From: Granulicatella elegans ATCC 700633
Lineage (GTDB): Bacteria; Bacillota; Bacilli; Lactobacillales; Aerococcaceae
Direction: 5' to 3'
DNA length: 64,000 nt
NCBI RefSeq assembly: GCF_000162475.2
Contig: NZ_KI391971.1
Span: 622,901 to 686,900 of the forward strand
The translations under genes and the position numbers were made by a program. The notes under the pieces are model-generated. The model saw nothing but the letters and a program-made list of their open reading frames with translations. It made no database searches and had not been told where the DNA came from. Shown here one piece after another: positions 34,045 to 45,791 of this stretch. Position 1 is the first letter of the stretch. Each line of letters starts with the position of its first letter.

Positions 34045-34166
34045 TAGTATCTCTCCTTTATTTCAAATCATTGTTAGTTTACATGAATTGCTTCAAATAA
34101 ACAAGTAGAACAGTTATGAAAATTTTCTTTAAGTGCAAATGGCTTTCCTAAAATTGCAAATTTTGG

Positions 34167-34172
34167 TATGAT
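34167..34172 (+). promoter_or_regulatory. Extended -10 promoter of gnd
   Basis: TGGTATGAT, 39 bp before the start codon; weak -35. Confidence 0.5.
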
Positions 34173-34210
34173 GTGTAAGTAAATTATTTTGATTATTGGA
34201 GGAATTTTAA

Positions 34211-35644
34211 ATGTCAAAACAACAAATTGGTGTCGTTGGTATGGCAGTAATGGGTCGTAATTTAGCTTTAAATATTGAAAGTCGTGGTTATTCGGTTTCA
34301 ATTTTTAACCGTTCATCTTCAAAAACAGATGAAGTGATTGCATTACATCCTGACAAAAAATTAGTTCCAACTTATACAGTGGAAGAGTTCGTGGATTCAT
34401 TAGAAAAACCAAGAAGAATTTTATTAATGGTTAAAGCTGGTGAAGCAACTGATAAAACAATTCAAAGTTTATTACCACATTTAGATAAAGGGGATATCTT
34501 AATTGATGGAGGAAATACATTCTTCCAAGATACAATCCGTCGTAATGAAATGTTAGCAAACTCAGGTATTAACTTTATCGGTACTGGAGTTTCTGGTGGT
34601 GAAGAAGGGGCATTAAAAGGTCCTGCTATTATGCCTGGTGGACAAAAAGATGCTTATGATTTAGTAGCGCCAATCTTAGAAGAAATTGCTGCAAAAGCTG
34701 ATGATGGTGCACCATGTGTGACTTATGTTGGTCCAAATGGAGCAGGTCATTATGTAAAAATGGTTCATAACGGAATTGAATATGGTGATATGCAATTAAT
34801 CGCTGAAAGTTATGATATTTTACGCCGTGTAGGTGGATTAACAGTAGAAGAAACTGCAGAAGTATTCAAATCTTGGAATACTGGCGAATTGGATAGTTAC
34901 TTAATTGAAATTACTGCTGATATTTTAACGAAAAAAGATCCTGAAACAGGTAAACCAATGGTTGAAGTGATTATGGATACTGCTGGAAATAAAGGGACTG
35001 GTAAATGGACTTCTCAAAGTGCATTAGATTTAGGGGTGCCACTTCCATTAATTACAGAATCAGTATTTGCACGTTATATTTCTACATTAAAAGAAGAACG
35101 TGAAATTGCTAGTAAAGAATTATCTCCAATTAAAGTTCCTGAATTATCTAATACTGAAAAACAAGCGTTAATCGAATCAGTTCGTAAAGGTTTGTATTTC
35201 TCTAAAATTATGAGTTATGCGCAAGGATTCGCTCAAATGCGTGTAGCAAGTGAAGAGTTTGATTGGAACTTAAATTATGGGGAAATTGCAAAAATTTTCC
35301 GTGCTGGATGTATTATTCGTGCTCAATTTTTACAAAAGATTACAGATGCATTTGAACGTGATCCAGAATTGAAAAACTTATTATTAGATAAATACTTCTT
35401 ATATGTTACAGAATCTTATCAAGCAGCAGTTCGTGAAGTTGTTGTGACAGCTGTTCAAGCAGGAATTCCTGTTCCAACATTCTCAAGTGCATTAGCTTAC
35501 TATGATTCTTATCGTTCAGAAGTTTTACCAGCTAACTTAATTCAAGCGCAACGTGACTACTTTGGTGCTCACACTTATAATCGTGTGGATAAACCTGGAG
35601 TGTTCCACTTCGAATGGGCGCAAGAACGTGAAATCGAACAATAA
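34211..35644 (+). CDS. gnd: 6-phosphogluconate dehydrogenase, decarboxylating
   Basis: Oxidative pentose phosphate enzyme that yields ribulose-5-phosphate, CO2 and NADPH. N-terminal Rossmann motif [21 protein letters not shown], substrate motifs [21 protein letters not shown] and [23 protein letters not shown], and C-terminal helical domain. 477 residues. ATG follows GGAGGAATTT. Two repeat copies (R7, R8) follow. Confidence 0.96.
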   Translation: MSKQQIGVVGMAVMGRNLALNIESRGYSVSIFNRSSSKTDEVIALHPDKKLVPTYTVEEFVDSLEKPRRILLMVKAGEATDKTIQSLLPHLDKGDILIDGGNTFFQDTIRRNEMLANSGINFIGTGVSGGEEGALKGPAIMPGGQKDAYDLVAPILEEIAAKADDGAPCVTYVGPNGAGHYVKMVHNGIEYGDMQLIAESYDILRRVGGLTVEETAEVFKSWNTGELDSYLIEITADILTKKDPETGKPMVEVIMDTAGNKGTGKWTSQSALDLGVPLPLITESVFARYISTLKEEREIASKELSPIKVPELSNTEKQALIESVRKGLYFSKIMSYAQGFAQMRVASEEFDWNLNYGEIAKIFRAGCIIRAQFLQKITDAFERDPELKNLLLDKYFLYVTESYQAAVREVVVTAVQAGIPVPTFSSALAYYDSYRSEVLPANLIQAQRDYFGAHTYNRVDKPGVFHFEWAQEREIEQ

Positions 35645-35659
35645 TAACCATAATTTTAA

Positions 35660-35797
35660 TAAGACTAGTCTATAGTAGCCAGGACGCAAGCAGCCAGCGA
35701 AGCTGTCTCATTGCTAAATTTCGAGCCTAGGTCTCGAAATTTCCTGTACTAGAAGCCTCTTGGCTTCTAGTACTTGGGCTACTATGGTAGTCTTTTT
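35660..35797 (+). repeat. Structured repeat R7 (full length)
   Basis: Outer arms AGACTAGTCTATAGTAGCC and GGGCTACTATGGTAGTCTTT. Hairpin 1 has base GCAA/TTGC and inner stem CAGC-GAA-GCTG, both changed in pairs relative to R3. Hairpin 2 is AATTTCGAGCC..GGTCTCGAAATT. Hairpin 3 is GTACTAGAAGCC/GGCTTCTAGTAC. T-run follows. Starts 16 bp after the gnd stop. Confidence 0.82.
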
Positions 35798-35880
35798 GTT
35801 TTGGTCATTCATTAATGAGGGGGCGTTTAGGAGTATAATTTTTCTGTTTACTTATTCATTTATAAGAGACGTTTTAAATA

Positions 35881-36020
35881 AGATTAGTCTATAGTAGCTA
35901 GGGCGGCAGTAGCCTTGCAAAAGCGAGTCTCATGCCTAAATTTCGAGCCTAGGTCTCGAAATTTCCTGTACAAGAAGCCACTTGGCTTCTTGTACTTGAG
36001 CTACTATAGGTAGTCTTTTT
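35881..36020 (+). repeat. Structured repeat R8 (full length)
   Basis: Second copy in tandem with R7 and the same outer arms. Hairpin 1 has base GGCA/TGCC; hairpin 2 is as in R7; hairpin 3 is GTACAAGAAGCC/GGCTTCTTGTAC, in which both arms differ from R7 at the same pair. T-run follows. About 80 bp of AT-rich unique sequence separates R7 and R8. Confidence 0.82.
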
Positions 36021-36043
36021 GGTTTGTGTAATTTCTTAAAATA

Positions 36044-36074
36044 AAAAAAGCATCTCTCTTGAGATGCTTTTTTA
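36044..36074. terminator. Bidirectional terminator before yjzD
   Basis: AAAAGCATCTC-TCTT-GAGATGCTTTT. Confidence 0.88.
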
Positions 36075-36266
36075 TTGATGTGATTGTGGTGCTGTTTTTG
36101 TTGGTTTCATGAAGACGTGTTGGATTAATACAATCCCACATGAAACTAAAACTCCAACAATAACTGCATTTGTAAAGTTATATGGAGATTGTGCTAATGC
36201 AGAGCCTAAATAATAGGTTACTTGACTTAAAATAAATCCCCAAACAAAAGTTACGAGGTATTTCAT
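36072..36266 (-). CDS. YjzD-like DUF2929 membrane protein
   Basis: 64 residues, two transmembrane helices with MKYLVTFVWGFILSQVTYYLG at the start and a polar His/Gln-ending tail. Fits DUF2929 (YjzD). Start ATG 36266 follows AAGAAGGTG; the longer frame to 36368 adds an unlikely Lys/Phe-rich leader. Function unknown. Divergent from dnaE. Confidence 0.78.
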   Translation of the reverse strand: MKYLVTFVWGFILSQVTYYLGSALAQSPYNFTNAVIVGVLVSCGIVLIQHVFMKPTKTAPQSHQ

Positions 36267-36373
36267 TTCGACACCTTCTTTCATTTTCATTATAGTCAAT
36301 CCTACTAATTCATACAAGTAAAATTTCTTAAACTTGCATGAATCAAATTGTTTAAAAAACAACATCACAATAT

Positions 36374-36403
36374 TTGTACAAAATTCTATTCAGCCGTTAT
36401 AAT
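36374..36403 (+). promoter_or_regulatory. Promoter of dnaE
   Basis: TTGTAC (36374-36379), an 18-bp spacer and TATAAT (36398-36403). Confidence 0.75.
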
Positions 36404-36434
36404 GAATGAGAAGAAATGATAGAAAGGAATCATT

Positions 36435-39400
36435 ATGACATTTACGATTTTACAAGTTACTAGTGGCTATAGCTTACTGAGAAGTACCATTGATTTATAT
36501 AGATATGTTATGACTGCTAAGGAATTAGGGTATCAAAAATTAGCTTTAACCGATGAAGGTGTTTTACATGGGGCAATTGAATTTTATAATTTATGTCGTA
36601 ATCAAAATATTGAACCTATTATTGGCTGTTTATTCCAATATAAGCAATGGAGAAATGCAGAAGCTTTTTCGTCTATGATTGTTTACGCAAAAGATGAAAT
36701 TGGTTACCAATCATTAATCGAATTATCAACTCAATATCAAAAATCAAAACTTGTTTCAAAAGATATGGAAAAAATCATAAAAGAAGCTTCTGAGCATTTA
36801 CAAATAGTATTCCCACAAGAAAATAGTGAATGGGCATTGGAATGTTCAAACGGAGAAGTTGCTTTTCAACGTTGGTTGTTTGAGGCTGAAGAACGTTATT
36901 TTCCAAATATTCATCTAGGTATTGAATCAAACCAAATTTTACCAATTCCTCTAGAAGAATTAGAAGCATGGGGACAAGATTTTTCAATGAAACTTCTTCC
37001 TTTTGTTAAAACTTTCTATTTAAAAGCTGAGGATGATTTTAGTTATCGAGTATTAAAAGCTATTGGAGATGGGGAAACACTAAGTACGACTCAAGCAGAA
37101 GTGAGTGGACAATACTATTTACAAGATGAGAAGACATTAACTCAACAATCGTCAACTATATTAGAAGGAAAATTAGTTCGTCAATTAGAAGAATTTGTCG
37201 ATTCCTTAAAATGGAAACTCTCGAAACACAAACTTTTACTTCCAAAATTTCAAACTCCTGAAGGAAAAATGAGTCAGGAATATTTACAAGAAATTTGTCA
37301 GCAATCTTTAAAAGACAAAGAATTAGTAAAAGACGAGTATGAATCGCGCCTGAATTATGAATTGTCCATTATTCATCAAATGGGATTTGACGATTATTTC
37401 TTAATTGTATGGGATATTATGAAGTACGCTCATGAAGCAGGCATTCAAACAGGCCCTGGACGTGGTTCGGCGGCGGGTTCATTAGTATCTTATTTGTTAA
37501 ATATAACTAAAGTTGATCCAATTGAGTATCAATTATTATTTGAACGTTTCTTAAATCCGGAACGATATACAATGCCGGATATCGATTTAGATTTTCCGGA
37601 TAATCGAAGAGAAGATATATTAGACTATGTTCGAAGAAAATATGGGGAAAATCATGTCGCTCAAATTGCAACTTTTGGAACATTTGGAAGTAAGCAAGCA
37701 TTGAGAGATGTATGCCGTGTGTTAGGGCTAACAACAGTGCAAGCGGGAGAATGGTCTAAAGCTATTCCAAATCAACTAGGAATTAATCTGAAAACAGCTT
37801 ATGAACAGTCAAAAAATTTACAAACATTAGTTTCGAGAAGTCCAAAAAATCAATTGATATTTGAGACAGCTTGTCGAATTGAAGGATTACCTCGACATCT
37901 ATCAACCCATGCTGCTGGTGTAGTGCTATATGATAAACCGTTAACGGATGTCATTCCTCTAATTTATAAAGACCAACAAATGCCAATAACGCAATATACA
38001 ATGAAGTATGTCGAACAAATTGGATTATTAAAAATGGACTTTTTAGGGTTAACGAATTTATCGATTTTACATGATTCAATTGAATTAACAAAATCAATTT
38101 ATCAACATGAAATTATTTTAAATGAAATTCCATTAGATGATGAGAAGACTCTTGAATTATTCCAAATGGCTGATACAAATGGAATATTCCAATTTGAGTC
38201 AGATGGAATTCGTAGAGTGCTTAAAAAGCTTCGACCAACGAATTTAGAAGATATTGCTGCAGTAAATGCTTTATACCGACCTGGTCCTATGGAACAAATT
38301 GATACTTTTATTAAACGCAAACATGGACAAGAAGTTGTGAAATATCCTCATCCAATTTTAGAGTCAATTCTCCAATCAACATATGGTGTCATGGTCTATC
38401 AAGAACAAGTTATGCAAGTAACTTCTCAAATGGCAGGATTTACATTGGGACAAGCAGATATTTTAAGACGAGCTATTGGGAAAAAAGATGCCAAAGTGAT
38501 TGAAACAGAAAAAGCTCATTTTATTGAAGGAGCAATCGGAAAAGGGATTGATGTAGCTAGTGCGACAGAAGTTTATCAATATATCGAGCGATTTGCGAAT
38601 TATGGGTTTAACCGTTCGCATGCATTTGCGTATTCATTATTAGCGTACCAATTAGCTTATTTTAAAGCTCATTATCCACGTGCATTTTATACGGCAATTT
38701 TAAGATTTGTTGGAGATCGTTCTCCAAAATTACAAACTTACTTTATCGAGGCGAAACAAAGAGGAATTTCGATTAAAAATCCATCGATTAATACAAGTGT
38801 AGACGATTATACTGCAACAATAGATGGGATTTTTATTGGATTAAATGCAATTAAAGGATTAAGAAGAGATTTCATTCAAGAAATTCTTACTCAACGTAAA
38901 CAAAATGGTCCATTTATTGACTTTATGGATTTTGCATTTAGAATTGGTAAAAGGTATTGTAAAAAAGAAGTGTTAGAAGCATTAATTGATGCAGGAGCTT
39001 TTGATGAATTAGGAAAAAATCGAGCGACATTACGAGCAACTATTGATGCTGTGATTGAAAGTGTAAAATTTCATGGAAGTAATATTGCACTAGAGTTAAA
39101 TGAAGAAATGTATCCAAAATATTTTGAAGAAGAAGATAGTAATATTATTGAAAAAATTGAACGAGAAATTGCTGTATTAGGATTTCCGGTTTCTGCTTTT
39201 CCAACAGAACCTTATGAAATCTTATATAAAGAACAAAAAGCAAATCGTATTTCAACAATTTATGAATCAAAGCTAGTATCAGTATTAGGAATACTAAAAA
39301 ATATTCGTAAAACTCGTACAAAAAAAGGCGAACCTATGGCTTTTGGGACGATACAAGATGAAACGGGTGAAATTGATTTTGTTGTATTTTTTGAAGTGTA

Positions 39401-39773
39401 TCCAATTGTTTTCTCATTATTAGAAGAAAATCAGTTAGTATTATTAAAAGGAAAATCAAGAAAAAATCTACAGTCTAAATGGCAAGTACAAGTTCAGGAA
39501 GTATTAAGTTTATTGGAAGTAGAAGGTTTAGCACAAGCAACTTCAATTAAATGTTATATTAAAATCACTGAAAAATTACAAACTAAAGAAGTCTTTGATC
39601 AAATTAGAAATGTCATTATTAATAATCCTGGCGATACAACGGTTCTTTTATATATAGAAAGTAAAGATCAACTATTAAAAATGAATTTTAACTCCGGATT
39701 AGCAGTTGATGCTGAGACGATAAAAGCCCTTTCTTCTATTGTAGGAGAAAAAAATGTAAAAATTATAAAATAA
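36435..39773 (+). CDS. dnaE: DNA polymerase III alpha subunit DnaE
   Basis: The second replicative polymerase of Firmicutes (alongside PolC), extending RNA primers. 1112 residues: N-terminal PHP domain, polymerase palm with GPGRGSAAGS and PDIDLDFPD (catalytic Asp near 380), fingers, tandem HhH and an OB-fold (LVSVLGILKNIRKTRTKKGEPMAFGTIQD). The PHP metal site is degenerate: where active PHP domains have LHxHSxYS, this has LQVTSGYS, so proofreading-type activity is not expected. ATG follows AGAAAGGA. Confidence 0.95.
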   Translation: MTFTILQVTSGYSLLRSTIDLYRYVMTAKELGYQKLALTDEGVLHGAIEFYNLCRNQNIEPIIGCLFQYKQWRNAEAFSSMIVYAKDEIGYQSLIELSTQYQKSKLVSKDMEKIIKEASEHLQIVFPQENSEWALECSNGEVAFQRWLFEAEERYFPNIHLGIESNQILPIPLEELEAWGQDFSMKLLPFVKTFYLKAEDDFSYRVLKAIGDGETLSTTQAEVSGQYYLQDEKTLTQQSSTILEGKLVRQLEEFVDSLKWKLSKHKLLLPKFQTPEGKMSQEYLQEICQQSLKDKELVKDEYESRLNYELSIIHQMGFDDYFLIVWDIMKYAHEAGIQTGPGRGSAAGSLVSYLLNITKVDPIEYQLLFERFLNPERYTMPDIDLDFPDNRREDILDYVRRKYGENHVAQIATFGTFGSKQALRDVCRVLGLTTVQAGEWSKAIPNQLGINLKTAYEQSKNLQTLVSRSPKNQLIFETACRIEGLPRHLSTHAAGVVLYDKPLTDVIPLIYKDQQMPITQYTMKYVEQIGLLKMDFLGLTNLSILHDSIELTKSIYQHEIILNEIPLDDEKTLELFQMADTNGIFQFESDGIRRVLKKLRPTNLEDIAAVNALYRPGPMEQIDTFIKRKHGQEVVKYPHPILESILQSTYGVMVYQEQVMQVTSQMAGFTLGQADILRRAIGKKDAKVIETEKAHFIEGAIGKGIDVASATEVYQYIERFANYGFNRSHAFAYSLLAYQLAYFKAHYPRAFYTAILRFVGDRSPKLQTYFIEAKQRGISIKNPSINTSVDDYTATIDGIFIGLNAIKGLRRDFIQEILTQRKQNGPFIDFMDFAFRIGKRYCKKEVLEALIDAGAFDELGKNRATLRATIDAVIESVKFHGSNIALELNEEMYPKYFEEEDSNIIEKIEREIAVLGFPVSAFPTEPYEILYKEQKANRISTIYESKLVSVLGILKNIRKTRTKKGEPMAFGTIQDETGEIDFVVFFEVYPIVFSLLEENQLVLLKGKSRKNLQSKWQVQVQEVLSLLEVEGLAQATSIKCYIKITEKLQTKEVFDQIRNVIINNPGDTTVLLYIESKDQLLKMNFNSGLAVDAETIKALSSIVGEKNVKIIK

Positions 39774-39863
39774 AAACCTTTTCATTGATGAAAAGAAAAG
39801 ACATTTTTTAAGAAAAGTGTTAAAATAGGGTAAGATATTGGATGAGTTCCAAATAATAAATAA

Positions 39864-40841
<978 letters not shown>

Positions 40842-40858
40842 TTAAGGAGTAATTTGTT

Positions 40859-42280
40859 ATGAAAAAAACTAAAATTGTATGTACAATTGGACCAGCAAGT
40901 GAATCAATTGAAAAATTAACAGCATTAGTAGAAGCAGGAATGAACGTATCACGTTTAAACTTCTCTCATGGTGACCATGAAGAACATTTAGCACGTATTA
41001 ACAATATCAAAAAAGTACGTCAAGAAACTGGTAAAATGATTGCTATCTTATTAGATACAAAAGGACCAGAAATTCGTACACATGATATGGAAGGTGGAGC
41101 TTTAGAATTCTTCACTGGTGATGTATTACGTATTTCAATGACTCAAGTTTTAGGAACTAAAGAAAAAATTTCTATTACTTATCCAGAATTAATTAACGAT
41201 GTTAAAGTTGGTTCTACTATCTTAATCGATGATGGTTTAGTAGGTTTAACAGTTACTGAAATTGATCATGCAAATGGTGAAATTGTAACAGTAGTAAACA
41301 ATAGCGGTGTTGTTAAAAACAAAAAAGGTGTTAACGTTCCAGGCGTAAGCACTAAATTACCAGGAATCACTGAAAAAGATAGAGCAGATATCATCTTCGG
41401 TATTGAAAATGATATTGACTATATTGCAGCAAGTTTCGTTCGTCGTGCATCTGACGTTCAAGAAATCAGAGATTTATTAGAAGAACACAATGCAACTCAT
41501 ATTCAAATTATTCCAAAAATTGAAAACCAAGAAGGTATTGACAACATTGACGAAATCTTAGCTTTATCTGATGGTTTAATGGTTGCTCGTGGAGACATGG
41601 GTGTTGAAATTCCTGCAGAGGAAGTTCCAATCGTTCAAAAAGCTTTAATTAAGAAATGTAATGCTTGTGGTAAACCAGTAATCACAGCTACACAAATGTT
41701 AGATTCAATGCAACGTAACCCACGTCCAACTCGTGCGGAAGCAGGGGACGTAGCAAATGCTATCTTCGATGGAACAGATGCTGTAATGTTATCTGGTGAA
41801 TCTGCAGCAGGGGACTACCCAGTAGAAGCTGTTAAAACAATGGCAAGTATTTGTGTACGTACTGAACGTGAATTACGTGGACAAGATAAATTTAAATTAA
41901 AAACTTATGATGCATCAGATGTAGCTGAAGCAATTGCTCGTTCAGTAGCTCATACAGCTAAAAACTTAGATATTAAAACAATTGTGGCTGCAACTCAATC
42001 TGGTCATACTCCAAAAATGATTTCTAAGTATCGCCCAAGTGCAAATATTATGGCTGTGACATACACTGAACGTCAACAACGTGCTTTAGCATTAGTATGG
42101 GGTGTTCAACCTTTTGTAATTGATAGACCTGCATCAACTGATGAAATGTTTAAGCTTGCAAATGATATCGTATTAGAAAAAGGATTTGCTGAAAAAGGAG
42201 AATTATTAATTCTTACTGCAGGTCTTAAAGTTGGAGAAACAGGTTCAACAAATATGTTGAAGGTCCAAAAAACATTTTAA
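40859..42280 (+). CDS. pyk: Pyruvate kinase
   Basis: Final ATP-yielding step of glycolysis. Signature [10 protein letters not shown] region and ISRGDMGVE-type motif ([17 protein letters not shown]) with catalytic lysine in IPKIENQEG. 473 residues: it lacks the extra C-terminal PEP-utiliser-like domain of Bacillus pyruvate kinase. ATG follows AAGGAG. Repeat R9 begins 11 bp after the stop. Confidence 0.96.
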   Translation: MKKTKIVCTIGPASESIEKLTALVEAGMNVSRLNFSHGDHEEHLARINNIKKVRQETGKMIAILLDTKGPEIRTHDMEGGALEFFTGDVLRISMTQVLGTKEKISITYPELINDVKVGSTILIDDGLVGLTVTEIDHANGEIVTVVNNSGVVKNKKGVNVPGVSTKLPGITEKDRADIIFGIENDIDYIAASFVRRASDVQEIRDLLEEHNATHIQIIPKIENQEGIDNIDEILALSDGLMVARGDMGVEIPAEEVPIVQKALIKKCNACGKPVITATQMLDSMQRNPRPTRAEAGDVANAIFDGTDAVMLSGESAAGDYPVEAVKTMASICVRTERELRGQDKFKLKTYDASDVAEAIARSVAHTAKNLDIKTIVAATQSGHTPKMISKYRPSANIMAVTYTERQQRALALVWGVQPFVIDRPASTDEMFKLANDIVLEKGFAEKGELLILTAGLKVGETGSTNMLKVQKTF

Positions 42281-42291
42281 GAATTCGAAAT

Positions 42292-42430
42292 AGACTCTTG
42301 TATAGTAGTAAAGGACGGCAGCAGACTCGCAAAAGCGAGTCTCATGCCTAACTTTCGAGCCTAAGGTCTCGAAAGTTCCTAGTAAAAGTTGCCTAATAGG
42401 CAACTTTTACGCTTACTACTATAAGAGTCT
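42292..42430 (+). repeat. Structured repeat R9 (full length)
   Basis: Outer arms AGACTCTTGTATAGTAGTA and TACTACTATAAGAGTCT. Hairpin 1: GGCA/TGCC base, CTCGC..GCGAG, TCTCA. Hairpin 2: ACTTTCGAGCC..GGTCTCGAAAGT. Hairpin 3: GTAAAAGTTGCC/GGCAACTTTTAC. T-run follows. Placed right after pyk, probably its terminator. Confidence 0.83.
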
Positions 42431-42470
42431 TTTCTATTTGGACGAATAATTATGGGAGAGTGTACGGTGA

Positions 42471-42540
42471 GTAGTTTCTTGTAGTAAAAGTCGTAAAGCA
42501 TGGTGGCAACTTTTGAGTTTACTATTATGAAAAGTCTTTT
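42471..42540 (+). repeat. Structured repeat R10 (decayed: outer stem and hairpin 3 only)
   Basis: GTAGTAAAAGTC..GGCAACTTTT..ACTATTATGAAAAGTCTTTT matches the outer arm, hairpin 3 and closing arm of R9, with hairpins 1 and 2 missing. The flank TTTCTATTTG..GAATAATTATGGGAGAG after R9 recurs as TTCTGTTTG..GGATAATTATGAGAGAG after R10. Confidence 0.6.
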
Positions 42541-42584
42541 CTGTTTGAATGGATAATTATGAGAGAGCGTTGGAGAGTTGGCTC

Positions 42585-42651
42585 TTATTTAGTAGTAAAG
42601 GATGCAAGTAGCCAGCTTTGCTGGCTCATACTGTTATGGGAAGTCTTTTTT
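42585..42651 (+). repeat. Structured repeat R11 (decayed: outer stem and hairpin 1 only)
   Basis: TTAGTAGTAAAGGATGCAAGTAGCC, inner stem CCAGC..GCTGG, CTCAT, then ATGGGAAGTCTTTTT. Hairpins 2 and 3 are missing, the reverse of the loss in R10. Confidence 0.6.
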
Positions 42652-42660
42652 GTGTATAAA

Positions 42661-42692
42661 AAAACTCTTTGCTTCGAAAACAAAGAGTTTAT
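42661..42692. terminator. Terminator at the lexA 3' end
   Basis: AAACTCTTTG and CAAAGAGTTT around CTTCGAAAA, usable from both sides. Confidence 0.85.
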
Positions 42693-42703
42693 TATTCGTT
42701 CGG

Positions 42704-43327
42704 TTAAAAAATTCGATTACGATAGAGGCTGACTACTTTTCCTAAGATGGTTACATTTGGTAAGATAATTGGATCAAGTTGATCGTTTTCTGGTTCTAAG
42801 CGAATATGGTCAGATTCTCTATAAAATCTTTTACATGTAGCAGTATCTTCTTCTGTCATGGCAATCACAATTTCACCATTAGAAGCAGTGGATTGTTTTC
42901 TTACGATAACAGAATCGCCATCGAAGATTCCTGCATTAATCATACTGTCACCTTTAATAGTTAACATGAATAAATCTTCTGCATCTTGTTGTAAGTCTGG
43001 TGGAATTGGAAAGAATCCATTTGCTTCTTCAATTGCTAAAATAGGAGAACCCGCAGAAACAGTTCCTAACATTGGAATAGCAGTAGCTGTAGCTCCGATT
43101 GCTTTTAGTCCAATTTGTGTTAATTCAATTGCTCTAGGTTTACTAGGATCTCGTTGAATATATCCATTCTTTTCTAAACGAGAAAGGTGTCCATGTACAG
43201 TCGAAGTGGAAGAAAGCCCAACTGCATTACAAATTTCTCGAACTGTTGGTGGATAACCATGTTCTTTAACTTCTTCATATATAAAACGTAGGACATCAAT
43301 TTGCTTTGAATCTTTTCCATTTGACAT
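42704..43327 (-). CDS. lexA: SOS repressor LexA
   Basis: 207 residues. N-terminal winged helix with [17 protein letters not shown]; self-cleavage bond Ala92-Gly93 in TVSAGSP; catalytic Ser128 (KGDSM) and Lys166 (TCKRFY). Represses DNA-damage genes until RecA filaments trigger cleavage. Autoregulated: a LexA box overlaps its promoter. ATG 43327 follows AGAAGGTG on the minus strand. Divergent from the DUF896-tkt pair, as in Bacillus. Confidence 0.96.
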   Translation of the reverse strand: MSNGKDSKQIDVLRFIYEEVKEHGYPPTVREICNAVGLSSTSTVHGHLSRLEKNGYIQRDPSKPRAIELTQIGLKAIGATATAIPMLGTVSAGSPILAIEEANGFFPIPPDLQQDAEDLFMLTIKGDSMINAGIFDGDSVIVRKQSTASNGEIVIAMTEEDTATCKRFYRESDHIRLEPENDQLDPIILPNVTILGKVVSLYRNRIF

Positions 43328-43356
43328 TGTATCACCTTCTCTATATCTTTTACGTA

Positions 43357-43385
43357 ATCATAGCACAAATTGAACACTAAATCAA
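43357..43385 (-). promoter_or_regulatory. Promoter of lexA
   Basis: On the minus strand TTGATT (43385-43380), a 17-bp spacer and an extended -10 TGCTATGAT (hexamer 43362-43357). Confidence 0.8.
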
Positions 43386-43396
43386 ACAAATGTTCG
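43383..43396. promoter_or_regulatory. LexA operator (SOS box)
   Basis: CGAACATTTGTTTG on the minus strand matches the Gram-positive CGAACrnryGTTyG box at all but one degenerate position. It overlaps the lexA -35 and lies about 35 bp upstream of the divergent -10, so it may act on both sides. Confidence 0.82.
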
Positions 43397-43431
43397 TATG
43401 TTAGAATGTTTTCTTTTTATCCAAATAATGG

Positions 43432-43437
43432 TATGAT
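43432..43437 (+). promoter_or_regulatory. Extended -10 promoter of the DUF896-tkt pair
   Basis: TGGTATGAT, 38 bp before the DUF896 start. Confidence 0.6.
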
Positions 43438-43475
43438 AAATAGGTAAACATTGAATGTTAGAAAGGAAGTCTTAT

Positions 43476-43724
43476 ATGTTAGATCCTAAAAAAATCGAAA
43501 GAATCAATGAATTAGCTCGTAAGAAAAAAACAGTTGGATTAACTCAAGTTGAACAAGATGAACAATTGTTATTACGTCAAGAATATTTAGAAGCATTCCG
43601 TGGAGGAATGAGAAATCATATTGAAGGGTTAAAAGTTGTTGATGAAGATGGAAACGATGTAACTCCTGAAAAATTGAAACAAATCCAAAAAGAAAAAGGA
43701 TTACATAATCGTAACGAAGAATAG
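43476..43724 (+). CDS. DUF896 protein (YnzC-like)
   Basis: 82-residue helical protein: [44 protein letters not shown] region is the DUF896 core, followed by a charged tail. In Bacillus ynzC is in the lexA/yneA SOS locus; biochemical role unknown. ATG 43476 follows AGAAAGGAAG. The yneA/sosA division inhibitor gene that usually lies in between is absent here. tkt follows 54 bp downstream. Confidence 0.87.
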   Translation: MLDPKKIERINELARKKKTVGLTQVEQDEQLLLRQEYLEAFRGGMRNHIEGLKVVDEDGNDVTPEKLKQIQKEKGLHNRNEE

Positions 43725-43778
43725 TTTTTAATTAAAATAGTGAATGAATAAAATAATCATTTGAATAGGAGTGTTAAT

Positions 43779-45776
43779 ATGTTTGATAAAGTAGATCAGT
43801 TAGCAGTAGATACGATTCGTACAATGAGTGTGGATGCCATTCAAGCCGCAAATTCTGGACATCCAGGGTTACCAATTGGTGCTGCTCCAATGGCTTATGT
43901 ATTGTGGTCAAAATATTTAAAAGTAAATCCAAAACAATCTAAGTGGGTCGATCGTGATCGATTTGTTTTATCAGGTGGACATGGTTCAGCGCTCTTATAT
44001 TCATTGTTACATTTATCTGGCTATCAAGTTTCAATTGAAGATGTAAAAAATTTCCGTCAATTTAATAGTAAAACTCCAGGTCACCCTGAAGTTGCTCACA
44101 CTGATGGAGTAGAAGCAACAACTGGACCTCTAGGGCAAGGGTTCGCAAATGGTGTAGGGATGGCCATGGCTGAAGCACATCTAGCTGCAACTTATAATCG
44201 TCCAGGATTTCCAATTGTAGATCACCATACTTATGTGATGTGTGGGGATGGAGATTTAATGGAAGGTATTTCTTATGAAGCAACTTCATTAGCAGGTACT
44301 TTGAAATTAAATAAATTAATCGTTTTATACGATTCAAATGATATTACATTAGATGGTGAATTATCAAAATCATTCAATGAAAGTGTAAAAGATCGATTTA
44401 TTGCCCAAGGTTGGAATTATATTCGTGTTGAAGATGGTAATGATTTAGATGAAATTGCAGAAGCCATTGAAGAAGCGCAAGGTGAAACTGAAAAACCAAC
44501 TTTAATCGAAGTAAAAACGATTATTGGATATGGCGCTCCAAATCAAGGAACAAATAAAATTCATGGAACTCCTTTAGGTGAAGAAGGCATTAAAATCATG
44601 AAACAAAATTATGGCTGGGAGTATGCTCCATTTGAAGTTCCAGAAGAAGTAGCTCATCGTTTTGAAAAATTATTAATTCAAACAGGAGAAAATGATTACC
44701 AAGAATGGCAAGAATTATTCGAAGCCTATCGTAAAGAATATCCTGAATTAGCGAAACAATTTGAAGATGCTTTTTCTGGAAAAGTTGAAGTAGATTGGAA
44801 AGAAATCTTGCCAAAATATGAATTTGGTAGCTCAGCAAAAGCTTCACGTGTGACAAGCCAAGAAGTGATTCAAGAATTAGGAAAACATATCCCATCATTC
44901 TGGGGAGGTTCAGCTGATTTATCTTCTTCAAACAACACAATGAATAAAGCAGATACTGATTTTTCTGCAGGGAATTATGTTGGACGTAATATTTGGTTTG
45001 GAGTACGTGAGTTTTCAATGGGTGCTGCTTTAAATGGTATTTTATTACATGGTGGTACAAGAGGGTATATTGGAACTTTCTTTGTATTTGCAGACTATGT
45101 TAAACCAGCTATGAGGGTAGCTGCATTATCTAAATTACCAACCATTTATGTTTATACGCATGATTCAATTGCAGTAGGGGAAGATGGCCCAACTCATGAA
45201 CCAATTGAACAATTAGCAGCATTCCGTGCTACTCCAAATACAAATGTCTTTAGACCAGCAGATGGAAATGAAGTAGCTGCAGCATGGAAAACAGCTTTAG
45301 AAGATACTACTAGACCATCCTTATTAGTCTTATCAAGACAAAATCTTCCAGTATTAGAACATTCATTGGAATTAGCTTTCAATGGAGTGGATAAAGGTGC
45401 ATATGTTGTGAGCCCTCAAGAAGGGGAAGTTCCAGAAGGAATTTTGATCGCAACTGGTTCTGAAGTGAATTTAGCAGTAGAAGCTCAAAAAGTTTTACGA
45501 GAAACAGGACATGATGTTTCAGTAGTGTCAATGCCAGCGATGAATCGTTTTGAAGAACAATCAAAAGAATATCAAGAATCTGTATTACCAAGTTCAGTTC
45601 GCAAACGCGTTGCCATTGAAATGGGTGCAAGCTTAGGATGGCATCGTTATGTAGGATTTGATGGGGAATTAGTAACGATTGATAAATTCGGTGCTTCTGG
45701 TAACGGAAATACGGTTATGAAAGAATATGGATTTACAGTAGAAAATGTAGTGGCAAGTTATTTATCATTAATTTAA
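43779..45776 (+). CDS. tkt: Transketolase
   Basis: ThDP enzyme of the non-oxidative pentose phosphate pathway. 665 residues: N-terminal [18 protein letters not shown], ThDP motif [13 protein letters not shown].. [10 protein letters not shown], then pyrimidine domain [10 protein letters not shown] and C-terminal regulatory domain. ATG 43779 follows TAGGAGTG. Complements gnd encoded upstream. Strong terminator downstream. Confidence 0.96.
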   Translation: MFDKVDQLAVDTIRTMSVDAIQAANSGHPGLPIGAAPMAYVLWSKYLKVNPKQSKWVDRDRFVLSGGHGSALLYSLLHLSGYQVSIEDVKNFRQFNSKTPGHPEVAHTDGVEATTGPLGQGFANGVGMAMAEAHLAATYNRPGFPIVDHHTYVMCGDGDLMEGISYEATSLAGTLKLNKLIVLYDSNDITLDGELSKSFNESVKDRFIAQGWNYIRVEDGNDLDEIAEAIEEAQGETEKPTLIEVKTIIGYGAPNQGTNKIHGTPLGEEGIKIMKQNYGWEYAPFEVPEEVAHRFEKLLIQTGENDYQEWQELFEAYRKEYPELAKQFEDAFSGKVEVDWKEILPKYEFGSSAKASRVTSQEVIQELGKHIPSFWGGSADLSSSNNTMNKADTDFSAGNYVGRNIWFGVREFSMGAALNGILLHGGTRGYIGTFFVFADYVKPAMRVAALSKLPTIYVYTHDSIAVGEDGPTHEPIEQLAAFRATPNTNVFRPADGNEVAAAWKTALEDTTRPSLLVLSRQNLPVLEHSLELAFNGVDKGAYVVSPQEGEVPEGILIATGSEVNLAVEAQKVLRETGHDVSVVSMPAMNRFEEQSKEYQESVLPSSVRKRVAIEMGASLGWHRYVGFDGELVTIDKFGASGNGNTVMKEYGFTVENVVASYLSLI

Positions 45777-45791
45777 TAAAAGAATAGGAAT

